Shown here: piece after piece, positions 39,258 through 48,354 of the stretch
How positions within the stretch are numbered: the first letter of the stretch is position 1
Layout of the letters: each line of letters starts with the position of its first letter
The notes under the pieces: model-generated
Told to the model about the DNA's origin: nothing
The model's database searches: none
What the model saw: only the letters and a program-made list of their open reading frames with translations
DNA from: Deltaproteobacteria bacterium
GTDB taxonomy: Bacteria; Desulfobacterota; Desulfarculia; Desulfarculales; Desulfarculaceae
Length of the DNA: 64,000 nucleotides
Assembly (NCBI GenBank): GCA_020444205.1
Contig: JAHLLJ010000003.1
Span: 23,743-87,742 of the forward strand
Direction of reading: 5' to 3'
Translations under genes and position numbers: made by a program

Positions 39258-40646
39258 TCAGCCCTCCAGGTAATCGTCGAGGTTCAGGTTTTGCCGCAGC
39301 TCTTTGGGCACCTCCCCCCGCCGGGGAAAGGGGCGGTCCAGGGGCCGGGTGGCGTCGATGACCATGCCCGAAGTCTTGATCTCGTGGCGTAGGCTCGGGT
39401 CCAGCACCTGGCCTTGCAGGTTTCTAAGGATGCTCAGGTCCTGGTCGGCCTGCACCCGGCTGGACAGGGCCCACATGACCTGGGTGAGGTCCTCGGGGTC
39501 CACATCGTCGTCCACCAGGATCACGTGCTTTATGAAGTTGCTGGCGCTGATGGCGGCCAGGGCGGCGCGCATGGGCTCGCCCTCGGTTTTCTTTTTCAAG
39601 CTGATGATCATATTGAACGGACCGCCCGAGCCCACCCAGCAGGTTTTGACCACGCCGGGGGCGGCCTGCTTGGCCCGCTGGTAGATGCTGGCCTCGATGG
39701 GCAGGTGAGCGTTCATGTGCTCGGAGTAGCAGGGGAAGATGTCGATGATGGTGGGGCGCGCCTTGCCGTAGACCGCGCTGATTTCCACCACCCAGGACAG
39801 GCGCTGAGGGCCGGCATAGCCGGTGAACTCGCCAAAGGGGCCTTCCACGCAGCGTTTGCCCGCCAGGATGCGCCCTTCCAAAACCAGCTCAGCCTCGGCA
39901 GGAACCAAAAGCTCCTTGCCGAAGCTCAGCGAGGGAATCAGTTCCAGGGGCTCGTTCATGACCCCGCCGGCCACCGCGTATTCATCGGCCTCCAGGGGGG
40001 TGAGCAGGGCTCCGGTGAGATGGAAAGCGGGATGGTGGCCCAGCACCACCGCGATGGGCAGGTCGCGCCCGTCGGCCTCGGCCTCGGCGAAGTAGGCTGA
40101 TAAATGGCGCGGGGACATGTAGATGGCCAGGTGGTTGGGGTCCAAGTACTGCATGCGGTTCCAGGAGACGTTATAGCGCCCCTGGGGAGTGCGGCTCACC
40201 ACGATGGGGGTGAGGTAGGGGCCGCCGTCCAGCTCGGTGTGGCGGATCAGGGGCAGGCGGGTCAGGTCTACCGCCTCTCCCTGCTGGGCCCATTGGCGCA
40301 CCGGGGCATCGCCGGGCTCCACCATCACCGGTTCCAGGCTACGGCCGGACAACTGAAGCATGCGCTCCATGAGGGGCATGCGTTGGTCGGTGTCCATGCC
40401 CAGGGCCAAGGCTATTTTCTTGAAGGTGCCAAAGGTGTTGTTGAGGATGCGGCAGTCGGTGGGGCGGCCCTCGAGGTCGCGCACCTGCTCAAAAAGAACC
40501 GCCGGGTAACGCTTCTGGTGCTCTAGAGCGTCCACCACCGCGGCGCTTTCAAAACTGGCGGGCTCCACCGGGCGGCGCACCGTCACCAGCTCCTGGGGAG
40601 CCTCGGCAGCCAGCCGATCCAGCCAAGATGTCAGATTCATTCCCAT
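39258..40646 (-). CDS. UbiD-family decarboxylase
   Basis: EGPFGEFTGYAGPQRLSWVVEISAVYGKARPTIIDIFP; SWNRMQYLDP; IVVHQDHV-type C-terminal. Confidence 0.92.
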   Translation of the reverse strand: MGMNLTSWLDRLAAEAPQELVTVRRPVEPASFESAAVVDALEHQKRYPAVLFEQVRDLEGRPTDCRILNNTFGTFKKIALALGMDTDQRMPLMERMLQLSGRSLEPVMVEPGDAPVRQWAQQGEAVDLTRLPLIRHTELDGGPYLTPIVVSRTPQGRYNVSWNRMQYLDPNHLAIYMSPRHLSAYFAEAEADGRDLPIAVVLGHHPAFHLTGALLTPLEADEYAVAGGVMNEPLELIPSLSFGKELLVPAEAELVLEGRILAGKRCVEGPFGEFTGYAGPQRLSWVVEISAVYGKARPTIIDIFPCYSEHMNAHLPIEASIYQRAKQAAPGVVKTCWVGSGGPFNMIISLKKKTEGEPMRAALAAISASNFIKHVILVDDDVDPEDLTQVMWALSSRVQADQDLSILRNLQGQVLDPSLRHEIKTSGMVIDATRPLDRPFPRRGEVPKELRQNLNLDDYLEG

Positions 40647-40661
40647 GGGGCCTTTCTTTCT

Positions 40662-41363
40662 CTATTGCCAGAAGGTGGCCATCTGGGTTACGTGGCGGGT
40701 CATGGCCTCCTGGGCTGCTTTGGGATCGCCTTCGCGCACTGCTTCAAAAATTTCGACGTGTCCATCCAGGCCAAGGCTGCGGTTGTCCGAGGGCAGGCGG
40801 CGCTGACGCACGTTGGTGTAGACCAAGGGAACCAAGGCCCGCGCGATCAAGTTGAGCACCGGATTGCCGCAGGCGTCGGCCAGGGCCAGGTGAAAGTCCA
40901 AATCGCGGATGCTGCGCGCCAAGTCCTGCTCCACCACTTCCCGGTACTTGGTTATGGTTTCTTTTAGGCGGGCCACGTCTTGGGCGGTGGCCAATTGGGC
41001 GGCTTGGCGGGCCACGTGGGGCTCGATGATAAGGCGAGCCTGGGTGAGGTCGGCAATGCTGGCCTGGCCCAAACGCAGCATCAGGGTTAGGGCCTCGCCC
41101 ACCGGCTCGGGGCTGGGCTCACAGACGAATACCCCCCCGCCGGCTCCCCGGCGGCTGGTCAACAGGCCCATTTGCTGCAGGCTTATCATGGCCTCGCGCA
41201 CCGGCACCTTGCTCACCCCCAACTGGCGGGCCAGCTCGTTTTCCGTGGGCAGGCGATCGCCCACCTTCAACTCTCCGGCCAGGATCAAATTGGTGATCTG
41301 CTCCCGAACCCCGTCGGAAACTCTACCCTGCTTGACGCTTTCCAAAGATATCTTGGTGGTCAC
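40662..41363 (-). CDS. GntR-family regulator (FadR subfamily, FCD domain)
   Basis: LKVGDRLPTENELARQLGVSKVPVREAMISLQQMGLLTSRRGAGGGVFV. Confidence 0.93.
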   Translation of the reverse strand: MTTKISLESVKQGRVSDGVREQITNLILAGELKVGDRLPTENELARQLGVSKVPVREAMISLQQMGLLTSRRGAGGGVFVCEPSPEPVGEALTLMLRLGQASIADLTQARLIIEPHVARQAAQLATAQDVARLKETITKYREVVEQDLARSIRDLDFHLALADACGNPVLNLIARALVPLVYTNVRQRRLPSDNRSLGLDGHVEIFEAVREGDPKAAQEAMTRHVTQMATFWQ

Positions 41364-41440
41364 TTTCTCATCCTGTTCCTTATAGCCACCGCGCGGCCGG
41401 TTGGGCTCTAACTGGGCAGTGGATATAATGATTAGACGAT

Positions 41441-41475
41441 AAACCTAATATTAGGTTTTTATAGGTTAGGTTAGT
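41441..41475. promoter_or_regulatory. Operator candidate: AAACCTAATATTAGGTTT palindrome plus TAGGTTAGGTTAG tandem half-sites
   Basis: 18-bp perfect palindrome upstream of divergent-facing gntR-led operon. Confidence 0.65.
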
Positions 41476-41550
41476 GAGAGCCTACTGGTCAAGAAACAAT
41501 ATTGTACGATCCGGTAGGGTTTTTGGAACACTTTTTTGTCGTACCACAAA

Positions 41551-41585
41551 TAAAAAAAACGGGCCGTCCCGTCTGGGACGGCCCG
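41551..41585 (-). terminator. Rho-independent terminator of LarA-like gene
   Basis: CGGGCCGTCCC-AGAC-GGGACGGCCCG followed by TTTTTTTT on minus strand. Confidence 0.9.
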
Positions 41586-41610
41586 AATTGCCTAATAAAT
41601 TTTGAATTTG

Positions 41611-42891
41611 CTAACTGGGGAACACCGTGTAGCGGCCGTAGGGCACAAAGGCTACCTTGGCGTCGGGGCCATGTTTTTTCATGGCCTCGTCAAAGGCTTG
41701 TTGCAAGCTGGCGGTGGCATTGATGCCCACACCCTTGGCCATTTCCAGGTTTTCTTCCATGGTCACCACCTGCACGTCGCGCTGCATCAGCACCCGATAC
41801 AGGGGATACCAGATGCAACCGGCCCACAATTCGCGCTCGCCCTTGATCAAGGCGTCCATGGCCTTGATGTGGTTTTCCTCGTTGGCGGGCATGTACTCCT
41901 GCATCAGATCCATGAGGGCAAAGCCGGGCCAGTCGCCGTAGCCGGGGCAGGGGCTGCAGAAGATGATGCTGCTGTCGTCGTGGGTCAGGGGCTCCACGTT
42001 GACGATGGCCCAGTTGGTGTGGAAGAAGAGGTGGTTGGTGGGCGCGGTGGAGCCCGTGATCACGATGTCGGGCGTTTCTTCGGGCACGAATTTATAGATG
42101 TTGTCATAAAAGGACACCGCGGCCATGTGCGACTCCACCGGGTCGCCGGCGTTGACGTAGATGATGTCCCAGTTGTTGGCCACCACCACGTTGATGCCCA
42201 CGTCCACGCCCACCATGTCCAGGGCCTCGTACTTGTCCTGCTGCATGCGGCAGTAGTTGTTGCCGGGCAGGCAGTCCGGGGCCATGCTCATCACATGGTT
42301 GACCTCGATGGTGTCGTTGCCCGCAACCGCCGGGATGATCATGCCCGAGCCGCCATAGCCCCACAGGGTGGCCTGGGTGGTACTGATGGTGATGACCACG
42401 TCGGCCTCGGCCACCGGCTTCAGCACCCACAAGGGGGTTCCCGCCGAGGTGGTGCCCATGTAAACGTAGTTGTCCGGATTGCTTACGTCGTTGCACTGTA
42501 CCGGCACGCCCTTGTCCATGACCTCCGGGCCCAGCTTTTCGGCGATCTCCTCCGGCGAAAGAGGGGGCACCTTGCCGCATCCGATGGCGATGGATGCGCT
42601 GCCGCCCGCCGCCTGAACCATATCCAGCAGGGTGGGCAAAAATATTTTGGCCTGGGCGGCACGGAATTGGTTCTCGGTGATGATGCATACCTTGCATCCC
42701 GGAGTCAGCAACTGGGAGAGTTTCTTGCCTCCCACCGGGTTTTCCACGGCCTGGAGCATGGTGGCCACTGGGTCGGCCAGGGCAGGAGGCTCCTGTGCTT
42801 CGTAGGTGGTCAGGTTTTGGTCAGGGACTTCAAGCTCTAGAACTACTCCGAGCTCCTCGGCCGTTTCATACGGCACTTTTATCAGGGCCAT
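41611..42891 (-). CDS. LarA-like (DUF2088, nickel-dependent lactate racemase superfamily) protein, divergent active site
   Basis: MALIKVPYETAEELGVVLELEVPDQNL; TIEVNHVMSMAPDCLPGNNYCRMQQDKYEALDMVGVDVGINVVVANNWDIIYVNAGDPVESHMAA. Confidence 0.65.
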   Translation of the reverse strand: MALIKVPYETAEELGVVLELEVPDQNLTTYEAQEPPALADPVATMLQAVENPVGGKKLSQLLTPGCKVCIITENQFRAAQAKIFLPTLLDMVQAAGGSASIAIGCGKVPPLSPEEIAEKLGPEVMDKGVPVQCNDVSNPDNYVYMGTTSAGTPLWVLKPVAEADVVITISTTQATLWGYGGSGMIIPAVAGNDTIEVNHVMSMAPDCLPGNNYCRMQQDKYEALDMVGVDVGINVVVANNWDIIYVNAGDPVESHMAAVSFYDNIYKFVPEETPDIVITGSTAPTNHLFFHTNWAIVNVEPLTHDDSSIIFCSPCPGYGDWPGFALMDLMQEYMPANEENHIKAMDALIKGERELWAGCIWYPLYRVLMQRDVQVVTMEENLEMAKGVGINATASLQQAFDEAMKKHGPDAKVAFVPYGRYTVFPS

Positions 42892-43035
42892 GTATTGCGC
42901 TCCATATTCTTGAGGTTCAACCGGCGCCCACCTTCCTGGCCGGCGCCGCATGGCGTATCCGCTTTTGATATTTTAATACTATCAAATAGACGGACTCGCA
43001 AATCCCCAAATCTATGTGGGCAGACAATTTTTATG

Positions 43036-43074
43036 CGCCGCGGCGCCCGGCCTGTGACCGGAGCGCCGCGGCGG
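43036..43074 (-). terminator. Probable terminator of ABC SBP gene
   Basis: CGCCGCGGCGCTCCGG...CCGGGCGCCGCGGCG hairpin followed on minus strand by ATAAAAATTG. Confidence 0.6.
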
Positions 43075-43081
43075 CTAAGGA

Positions 43082-44359
43082 TTACTGAACCAGGAAGGGC
43101 TGCCCCACGCTGTTGATGCCCCGGGCTCCCAGGTAGGGAGTGGTCCAGCGGCCCAGGTCGGCGATGATGTCGGGCACCACACCCGAGCCCTGCTTGACTA
43201 TCTTGCCGATGTACATGGGCTGCACCAAGTCGTGGTTGACGTCGAGCTCCACCGGACCGCGCGGGCTGTCCAGCTTCATGTGCTCCAGGGCCTTGACGAT
43301 CTTGGCCGAGGCGGTGTCGCCGCCGGTGGTTTTCACCGCCTTGAGGATCATCTGCCCGGCGTCGTAGCCGTGCACCGAGCTCATGGACACCGACACGTTG
43401 GGGTCGTTCTTGGTGAACTTGTCGTAGGCCTTGACGAACTCCTTGTTCACCGGGTTGTCCAGGGTGATGGCCCAGTTGAAGCCGCAGTGCCAGCCCAGGG
43501 CCGCGTCCTTTTGGGCCATCAGGAGGTTGCGCTCAAAGAACCAGCCGGTGGTGGTCATCTTGACCTTCTTGTTCAGACCGAACTGGGCCGCCTGGCGGCA
43601 GTAGTTGACCGCGTCGTTGCCCGCGAACCAGCCGAAGTAGACGGGCGCGCCGGACTTGGACAGCTTGGTCAGGTAAGGAGCATAGTCTTTTTCATTGAGC
43701 GGCGGATAGGCCGAACCCACGATCTTGCCGCCTTTGCCCCTGAAGGCCATGGTGAAGGCCCATACCTCGTGGTGCCCGGCGGCGTAGTTGGCACCGCCCA
43801 CAAAGCACTGGTCGCCCAGGTTGTCCTTGACCCATATTCCGGTGGGGTGGGCGAAGATCCAGTGGCTGATGGAGGAGCGGAACACGTAGGGGCTGTAGAG
43901 GTTGCCCGACAGCTCCACGTTGCCCGCGGTGGGGATGATCATGGGGACCTTTTTCTCGTTGGCGTAGTTGCGCATGGCCACGCACACCGCGCTGCTCACC
44001 GGCCCCACCAAAAAGTCCACCTTGTCCTTGTCCACCAGCTTGCGGGTCTTGGTCAGACCCACGTTGGGCTTCATTTCCGAGTCTTCCTTGATGACCTCGA
44101 ACTTGCGGCCCTTGTAGGCCCCGCCCGCCTGGTTCAGGGCCAGCTCCAGCCCGGCCACCACCCGGTCGCCGATGACCTTGTAGGCCCGTGAGAAGGGCAG
44201 GATCACCCCGATCTTGATGGGTCCTGAGCCGCTTGCGGCATAAGCGGGGGCGCCGCTCAAGAGGTTGCCGGCCATGCCGCTGATGGCCGCGGCGCCGGCC
44301 ACGGTGGCCGACTTTTTCAGGAAACTTCTTCTAGTGACGTCCTTTTTCTTTTCGTCCAC
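43082..44359 (-). CDS. Branched-chain amino acid-type ABC transporter substrate-binding protein, Tat signal
   Basis: DVTRRSFLKKSATVAGAAAISGMAG; PIKIGVILPFSRAYKVIGDRVVAGLELALNQAGG. Confidence 0.92.
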   Translation of the reverse strand: MDEKKKDVTRRSFLKKSATVAGAAAISGMAGNLLSGAPAYAASGSGPIKIGVILPFSRAYKVIGDRVVAGLELALNQAGGAYKGRKFEVIKEDSEMKPNVGLTKTRKLVDKDKVDFLVGPVSSAVCVAMRNYANEKKVPMIIPTAGNVELSGNLYSPYVFRSSISHWIFAHPTGIWVKDNLGDQCFVGGANYAAGHHEVWAFTMAFRGKGGKIVGSAYPPLNEKDYAPYLTKLSKSGAPVYFGWFAGNDAVNYCRQAAQFGLNKKVKMTTTGWFFERNLLMAQKDAALGWHCGFNWAITLDNPVNKEFVKAYDKFTKNDPNVSVSMSSVHGYDAGQMILKAVKTTGGDTASAKIVKALEHMKLDSPRGPVELDVNHDLVQPMYIGKIVKQGSGVVPDIIADLGRWTTPYLGARGINSVGQPFLVQ

Positions 44360-44456
44360 GAGTCCCTCCTTTTTTATTGATTTATAAACCGGCCCCCGGA
44401 GATGCCTCCTGCCGTGGAAAATGCTCCAGGGGAATTTTCCCGTCCCAAGCGCGTCC

Positions 44457-45194
44457 CTAGCCGGGGGGCTCGCATTCGGCCACCGAAGTGGACACGCCCA
44501 GGGTTTGAATTAAAATGTCCTCATTGCAAGCCAGATCCTCGGTGGTGCCGCTGAAGCGGATTTCGCCCTTTTCCAGGATGTAGTGCCGGTCGCAGGCGCT
44601 GAGCGCCATCTTCACGTTTTGCTCGGATAAGAGAATGGTTATGCCCGTGGTCTTGATGTCCAGGATCAGGTCCCTGAGCTCCTGCACCACCAGGGGGGCC
44701 AGCCCCTCGCTGGGCTCATCCATGAGCAATACGGAGGTGTCGCCCAACAGGGCCCGGGCGATGGCCAATATCTGGCGCTGCCCCCCGCTGAGGCCCCGCA
44801 CCTTTTGGTGACGCTTTTCCCCCAGCATGGCGAAACGGTCATAGGCCTTTTCTATCTCCGCGTTACTGTCTTGGCCCCGTTGGGCCACCAGGGCCAGGCG
44901 CAGGTTTTCCTCCACCGTGAGCTTGGGGAACACCCCGCGCCCCTGGGGACACAGGCGCACCCCATGGCGGAACACGTCATGGGGCTTGAGCTTGGTCAAC
45001 TCCACCTCGCCACCCACCAAGATCGATCCGTTGCGGGGTGGAGTGAGCTGCATCACCGAGCGCATCAGGGTGGTCTTGCCCGCCCCGTTGCGCCCGATCA
45101 AGGAAACCGCCTCGCCCTTGGCCAAGCTGAGGTTCACGCCGTGCAGCACGTGGCTGAGTCCGTAAAAGGTGTGCACATCACTTAGTTGCAACAT
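44457..45194 (-). CDS. livF: Branched-chain amino acid-type ABC transporter ATP-binding protein (LivF-like)
   Basis: Walker A GRNGAGKTT; LSGGQRQILAIARALL; LLMDEPSEGLAP. Confidence 0.93.
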   Translation of the reverse strand: MLQLSDVHTFYGLSHVLHGVNLSLAKGEAVSLIGRNGAGKTTLMRSVMQLTPPRNGSILVGGEVELTKLKPHDVFRHGVRLCPQGRGVFPKLTVEENLRLALVAQRGQDSNAEIEKAYDRFAMLGEKRHQKVRGLSGGQRQILAIARALLGDTSVLLMDEPSEGLAPLVVQELRDLILDIKTTGITILLSEQNVKMALSACDRHYILEKGEIRFSGTTEDLACNEDILIQTLGVSTSVAECEPPG

Positions 45195-45196
45195 GG

Positions 45197-45931
45197 CTAC
45201 AGCCCTCCCAGATACACGCGCTGCACTTCCTCGTTGGCTTCAATTTCACTGGGCGGCCCCTCGGCGATCTTTTCGCCGTAATGGATCACCAGGATGCTGT
45301 CGGACACCTGCATGACAAACTCGATGTCATGCTCGATGAGCACGATGGTCACCCGCTCGGAGAGCTTTTGGATCAGCTCGATCATGGACATGCTCTCAAA
45401 GCGGCTCATGCCCGAGGTGGGTTCGTCCAACATGAGCAAGGCCGGGTCGGTGGCCAGGGCCAGGCCGATCTCCAGCTTGCGCTGGTCGCCGTAGCTAAGC
45501 TCCTGAGCCAGGCGTTGGTGGTGCTCGGCCAGGCCGGTCCACTCCAGCACCTCATCGGTCTTTTCCTTTAGGCGGTCGGACGGGGAGATGTCCCGCCATA
45601 TGCTGGTGCGGCGCTCCAGGCGCGACTGCACGGCCAGCTCCAGGTTTTGGCGCACGTCGAGGTTCAAGAAAAAGTTGTTGATCTGAAAGGAGCGGGCCAG
45701 GCCCAGGCGCGAAAGATGGTCCGGCTTGGCTCCGGTGACGTCCTTGTCCTGGAAGGTCACCTTGCCTTCGTCCGGAGGGAAGCGGCCGGTGATGACGTTG
45801 AACAGGGTGGTCTTGCCCGCCCCGTTGGGCCCGATAATGGCCTTCAACTCGCTGCGACGCACCTCGAAGTTGAGGTGGTTGAGGATTTGCAGCTGGCTGA
45901 AGCTTTTGCTGAGGTCGATCACGTTGAGCAT
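45197..45931 (-). CDS. livG: ABC transporter ATP-binding protein (LivG-like)
   Basis: MLNVIDLSKSFSQLQILNHLNFEV; GPNGAGKTT; LSYGDQRKLEIGLALATDPALLMLDEPTSGMS; ORF extension upstream of 45931 rejected because it overlaps livM. Confidence 0.93.
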   Translation of the reverse strand: MLNVIDLSKSFSQLQILNHLNFEVRRSELKAIIGPNGAGKTTLFNVITGRFPPDEGKVTFQDKDVTGAKPDHLSRLGLARSFQINNFFLNLDVRQNLELAVQSRLERRTSIWRDISPSDRLKEKTDEVLEWTGLAEHHQRLAQELSYGDQRKLEIGLALATDPALLMLDEPTSGMSRFESMSMIELIQKLSERVTIVLIEHDIEFVMQVSDSILVIHYGEKIAEGPPSEIEANEEVQRVYLGGL

Positions 45932-45933
45932 GG

Positions 45934-46893
45934 CTATTTCCTCCACCACCGGGCTTTGGAGGCCAGGCCCATGACCCCCTCGGGGGCGAAAATGATCATC
46001 AATACGAAGAAGCCGCCGATGAAGATCATCCAGTTCTCGGTGAGGGAGCTGAGCTCGTCGCCCAGCAGAATGACGATGGCTCCGCCCAGCACCGGCCCCA
46101 GCAGGGTGCCCATGCCGCCCAATACGGACATGAGGATCAGGTCGCCGGACAGGCTCCAATGCAGCATGCCCGGGGACACGAAATCCTGGTAGGCGCCAAA
46201 GAGCACCCCGGCCACCGTGGCCAGGCACACCGAGATCATGTAGCTCTTGATCTTCATTTTGCGGATGTTGTAGCCCAGGTAGCTCACCCGCTCGTCGTTT
46301 TCGCGGATGGCCACCAGGACCTTGCCAAAGGGGCTGGTGATGACCCGCCTACAGACGAAATAGGCGGCCACAAAGAAGCCCAGCACCAGGTAGTAGAAAC
46401 CATAGGGCCGGGTGACCTCGGTTATCCACAGCCCGGGGATGCCCACGGTGGCCTTGGCTATGGAGATGCCGTTGTCTCCGCCGGTGACCGTGGTCATGTT
46501 AAAGGCGGCCAGATAAAAGAACTGGGCAAAGGCCAGGGTGAGGAACACGAAGAAGATGTCCTTGGTCTGGGTGGAGAAAAAGCCCACGAACAGGCCCACG
46601 ATGATCGCGGCGGCCAGGGCCACCAACAACACCGGGGCCAGGTTGGTGCTCAGGTTGTTGATGGTAAAGGCGGCGGCATAGCCCCCCAGGCCAAAGAAAA
46701 GGGCGTGCCCCAGGCTGACCAGGCCGGTGTAGCCGGCCAGGATGTCAAAGCCCAGGAGCATGATCCCGAAGATGAGGACCTTGGTGAACAGGTCCAGGTA
46801 GTAGTCGGAGAACAGGGCCGGGGAGCCCAAGGGGAGCAGCACCAACAGCAGCAGCACCGCCAGGAGATAAAATCGTTTGGCACCCAACATCAT
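45934..46893 (-). CDS. livM: Branched-chain amino acid-type ABC permease (LivM-like)
   Basis: ILAGYTGLVSLGHALFFGLGGYAAAFTI; TM-rich. Confidence 0.92.
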   Translation of the reverse strand: MMLGAKRFYLLAVLLLLVLLPLGSPALFSDYYLDLFTKVLIFGIMLLGFDILAGYTGLVSLGHALFFGLGGYAAAFTINNLSTNLAPVLLVALAAAIIVGLFVGFFSTQTKDIFFVFLTLAFAQFFYLAAFNMTTVTGGDNGISIAKATVGIPGLWITEVTRPYGFYYLVLGFFVAAYFVCRRVITSPFGKVLVAIRENDERVSYLGYNIRKMKIKSYMISVCLATVAGVLFGAYQDFVSPGMLHWSLSGDLILMSVLGGMGTLLGPVLGGAIVILLGDELSSLTENWMIFIGGFFVLMIIFAPEGVMGLASKARWWRK

Positions 46894-46935
46894 TGCTTCA
46901 GCCCTTTATGAACACGCTTGATGACACCCATGGCC

Positions 46936-47802
46936 CTACTCCGTTTCCGGCACCAGGCCGGAAGGCCGGAACAGCAGGATGGCGGCCATGACGATGTAGA
47001 TGGCGGCGTCGGCGAATCCGGTGAGGAACACCGCGCCCAGCTGCACCGCCTGGCCGATGATCAAAGCCCCGATCACCGCCCCGCGTATGCTGCCCAAGCC
47101 ACCCACGATGACCACGATGAAGGCGTCGATGATGATGTCCACGCCCATCTGGGGATATACGGTGCGCATGGGCGCCACCACCGCCCCTCCCACCGCGGCA
47201 AAGGCGGCGCAGACCACGAACACCACGGTGAACACCTTGCGGGTGTCAATACCGTGAGCCTCCAGGGTTTCGATATCCTCGGTGCCCGCGCGCACCACCA
47301 CTCCCCAGCGCGTCTTGGAGATCAAAAGCCATATGGCCACGGCCAAGACCACGCTGAACAGCAGCACGAACAAGCGGTAAGTGGGGTAGTAGACTCCGAA
47401 AAGGCTGGTGGCTCCGGCCAAAAATCCGGGCATCTCTATAGAATAGATGTCGTTGCCCCAGATGAACTTGATGGCGTTTTGCACGATGAGGCTGATGCCG
47501 AAGGTAAGCAATAGGTGATGCAATGGCGGGCGGCCGTACAAGGGCCGCAGGGAGAAAAACTCTATGACAAAGGCCACCACGCCCACCGCGATGGGCGCGG
47601 CCAAAAGGCCCAGCCAGAAGTTGCCGGTGAAGGCCACGACCGTGTAGCCGAAGTAGGCCCCCAGCATGTACAGCGAACCGTGGGCAAAGTTGAGAACCTC
47701 CAGCATCCCGAAGATGATGGTAAGGCCGCCGGCCACCAGCATGAGGACCATGCCCAGGGTCAGGCCGTGCAAAACGGTGGTGATCAGGGTGGAAAAATCC
47801 AT
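46936..47802 (-). CDS. livH: Branched-chain amino acid-type ABC permease (LivH-like)
   Basis: LHGLTLGMVLMLVAGGLTIIFGMLEVLNFAHGSLYMLGAYFGY. Confidence 0.93.
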   Translation of the reverse strand: MDFSTLITTVLHGLTLGMVLMLVAGGLTIIFGMLEVLNFAHGSLYMLGAYFGYTVVAFTGNFWLGLLAAPIAVGVVAFVIEFFSLRPLYGRPPLHHLLLTFGISLIVQNAIKFIWGNDIYSIEMPGFLAGATSLFGVYYPTYRLFVLLFSVVLAVAIWLLISKTRWGVVVRAGTEDIETLEAHGIDTRKVFTVVFVVCAAFAAVGGAVVAPMRTVYPQMGVDIIIDAFIVVIVGGLGSIRGAVIGALIIGQAVQLGAVFLTGFADAAIYIVMAAILLFRPSGLVPETE

Positions 47803-48299
47803 CAGTGCCGCCGCAATCTAAAGGTGTAATCAGGGCCGGTGCCTTTGCGGCCCCGGCCGTGTATATGGAATTTCCGGTCGTGCCACCTGGCCCGCGTTGC
47901 ACCAATAGCTGGTGCGCAGTGGGCGCAGCATCGCCCAGGGGGGCGCCGAAACAGGCGGGCTATGACACGAAAGCAACGGGGCCGCCGGATTAAGCGGGTT
48001 TTCCGCCGCGTTTTCCAAATGTCCGCGTTATATTCATCTGGTGAATAGTGCGGTTTTTTTCAGCGTACGGCGTGATTGGGCACGGCTGCAAAAGCAGGCG
48101 ATGCCTAGGGCAAAAAGGAAGAGCGGCGTAGAGCGGGGTGCGAAGCCGGCAACGAGCTAGGTGAGTTATTCGGTTGGCGCCGGCGGAGCGCGAACGATCA
48201 GGTGTCGCGTTACTTGCCCTTTGAGGGGTTCATTATGTGAACCGTTCGTTTCTTAAATCATAATAGTAAAGTGGCGCCTTTTGTGTCAAGGCAAAATTG

Positions 48300-48328
48300 A
48301 AAACGCCGCCTCAACTGGAGGCGGCGCC
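48300..48328 (-). terminator. Probable terminator of OlsF-like gene
   Basis: CGCCGCCTC-CAGTT-GAGGCGGCG followed by TTTTCAATTTTG on minus strand. Confidence 0.7.
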
Positions 48329-48354
48329 TGATAAACGTCTTGCGCGCCGGGGTT

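Noticed and set aside
41602-42840. 412-aa + strand ORF antisense to the LarA-like gene
   Set aside because: Low-complexity His/Gly/Val-rich translation typical of the antisense frame of a GC-rich gene; no recognisable domain.
45932-46228. N-terminal extension of the LivG ORF
   Set aside because: Overlaps livM in another frame; true LivG begins at MLNVIDLSKSF (45931).
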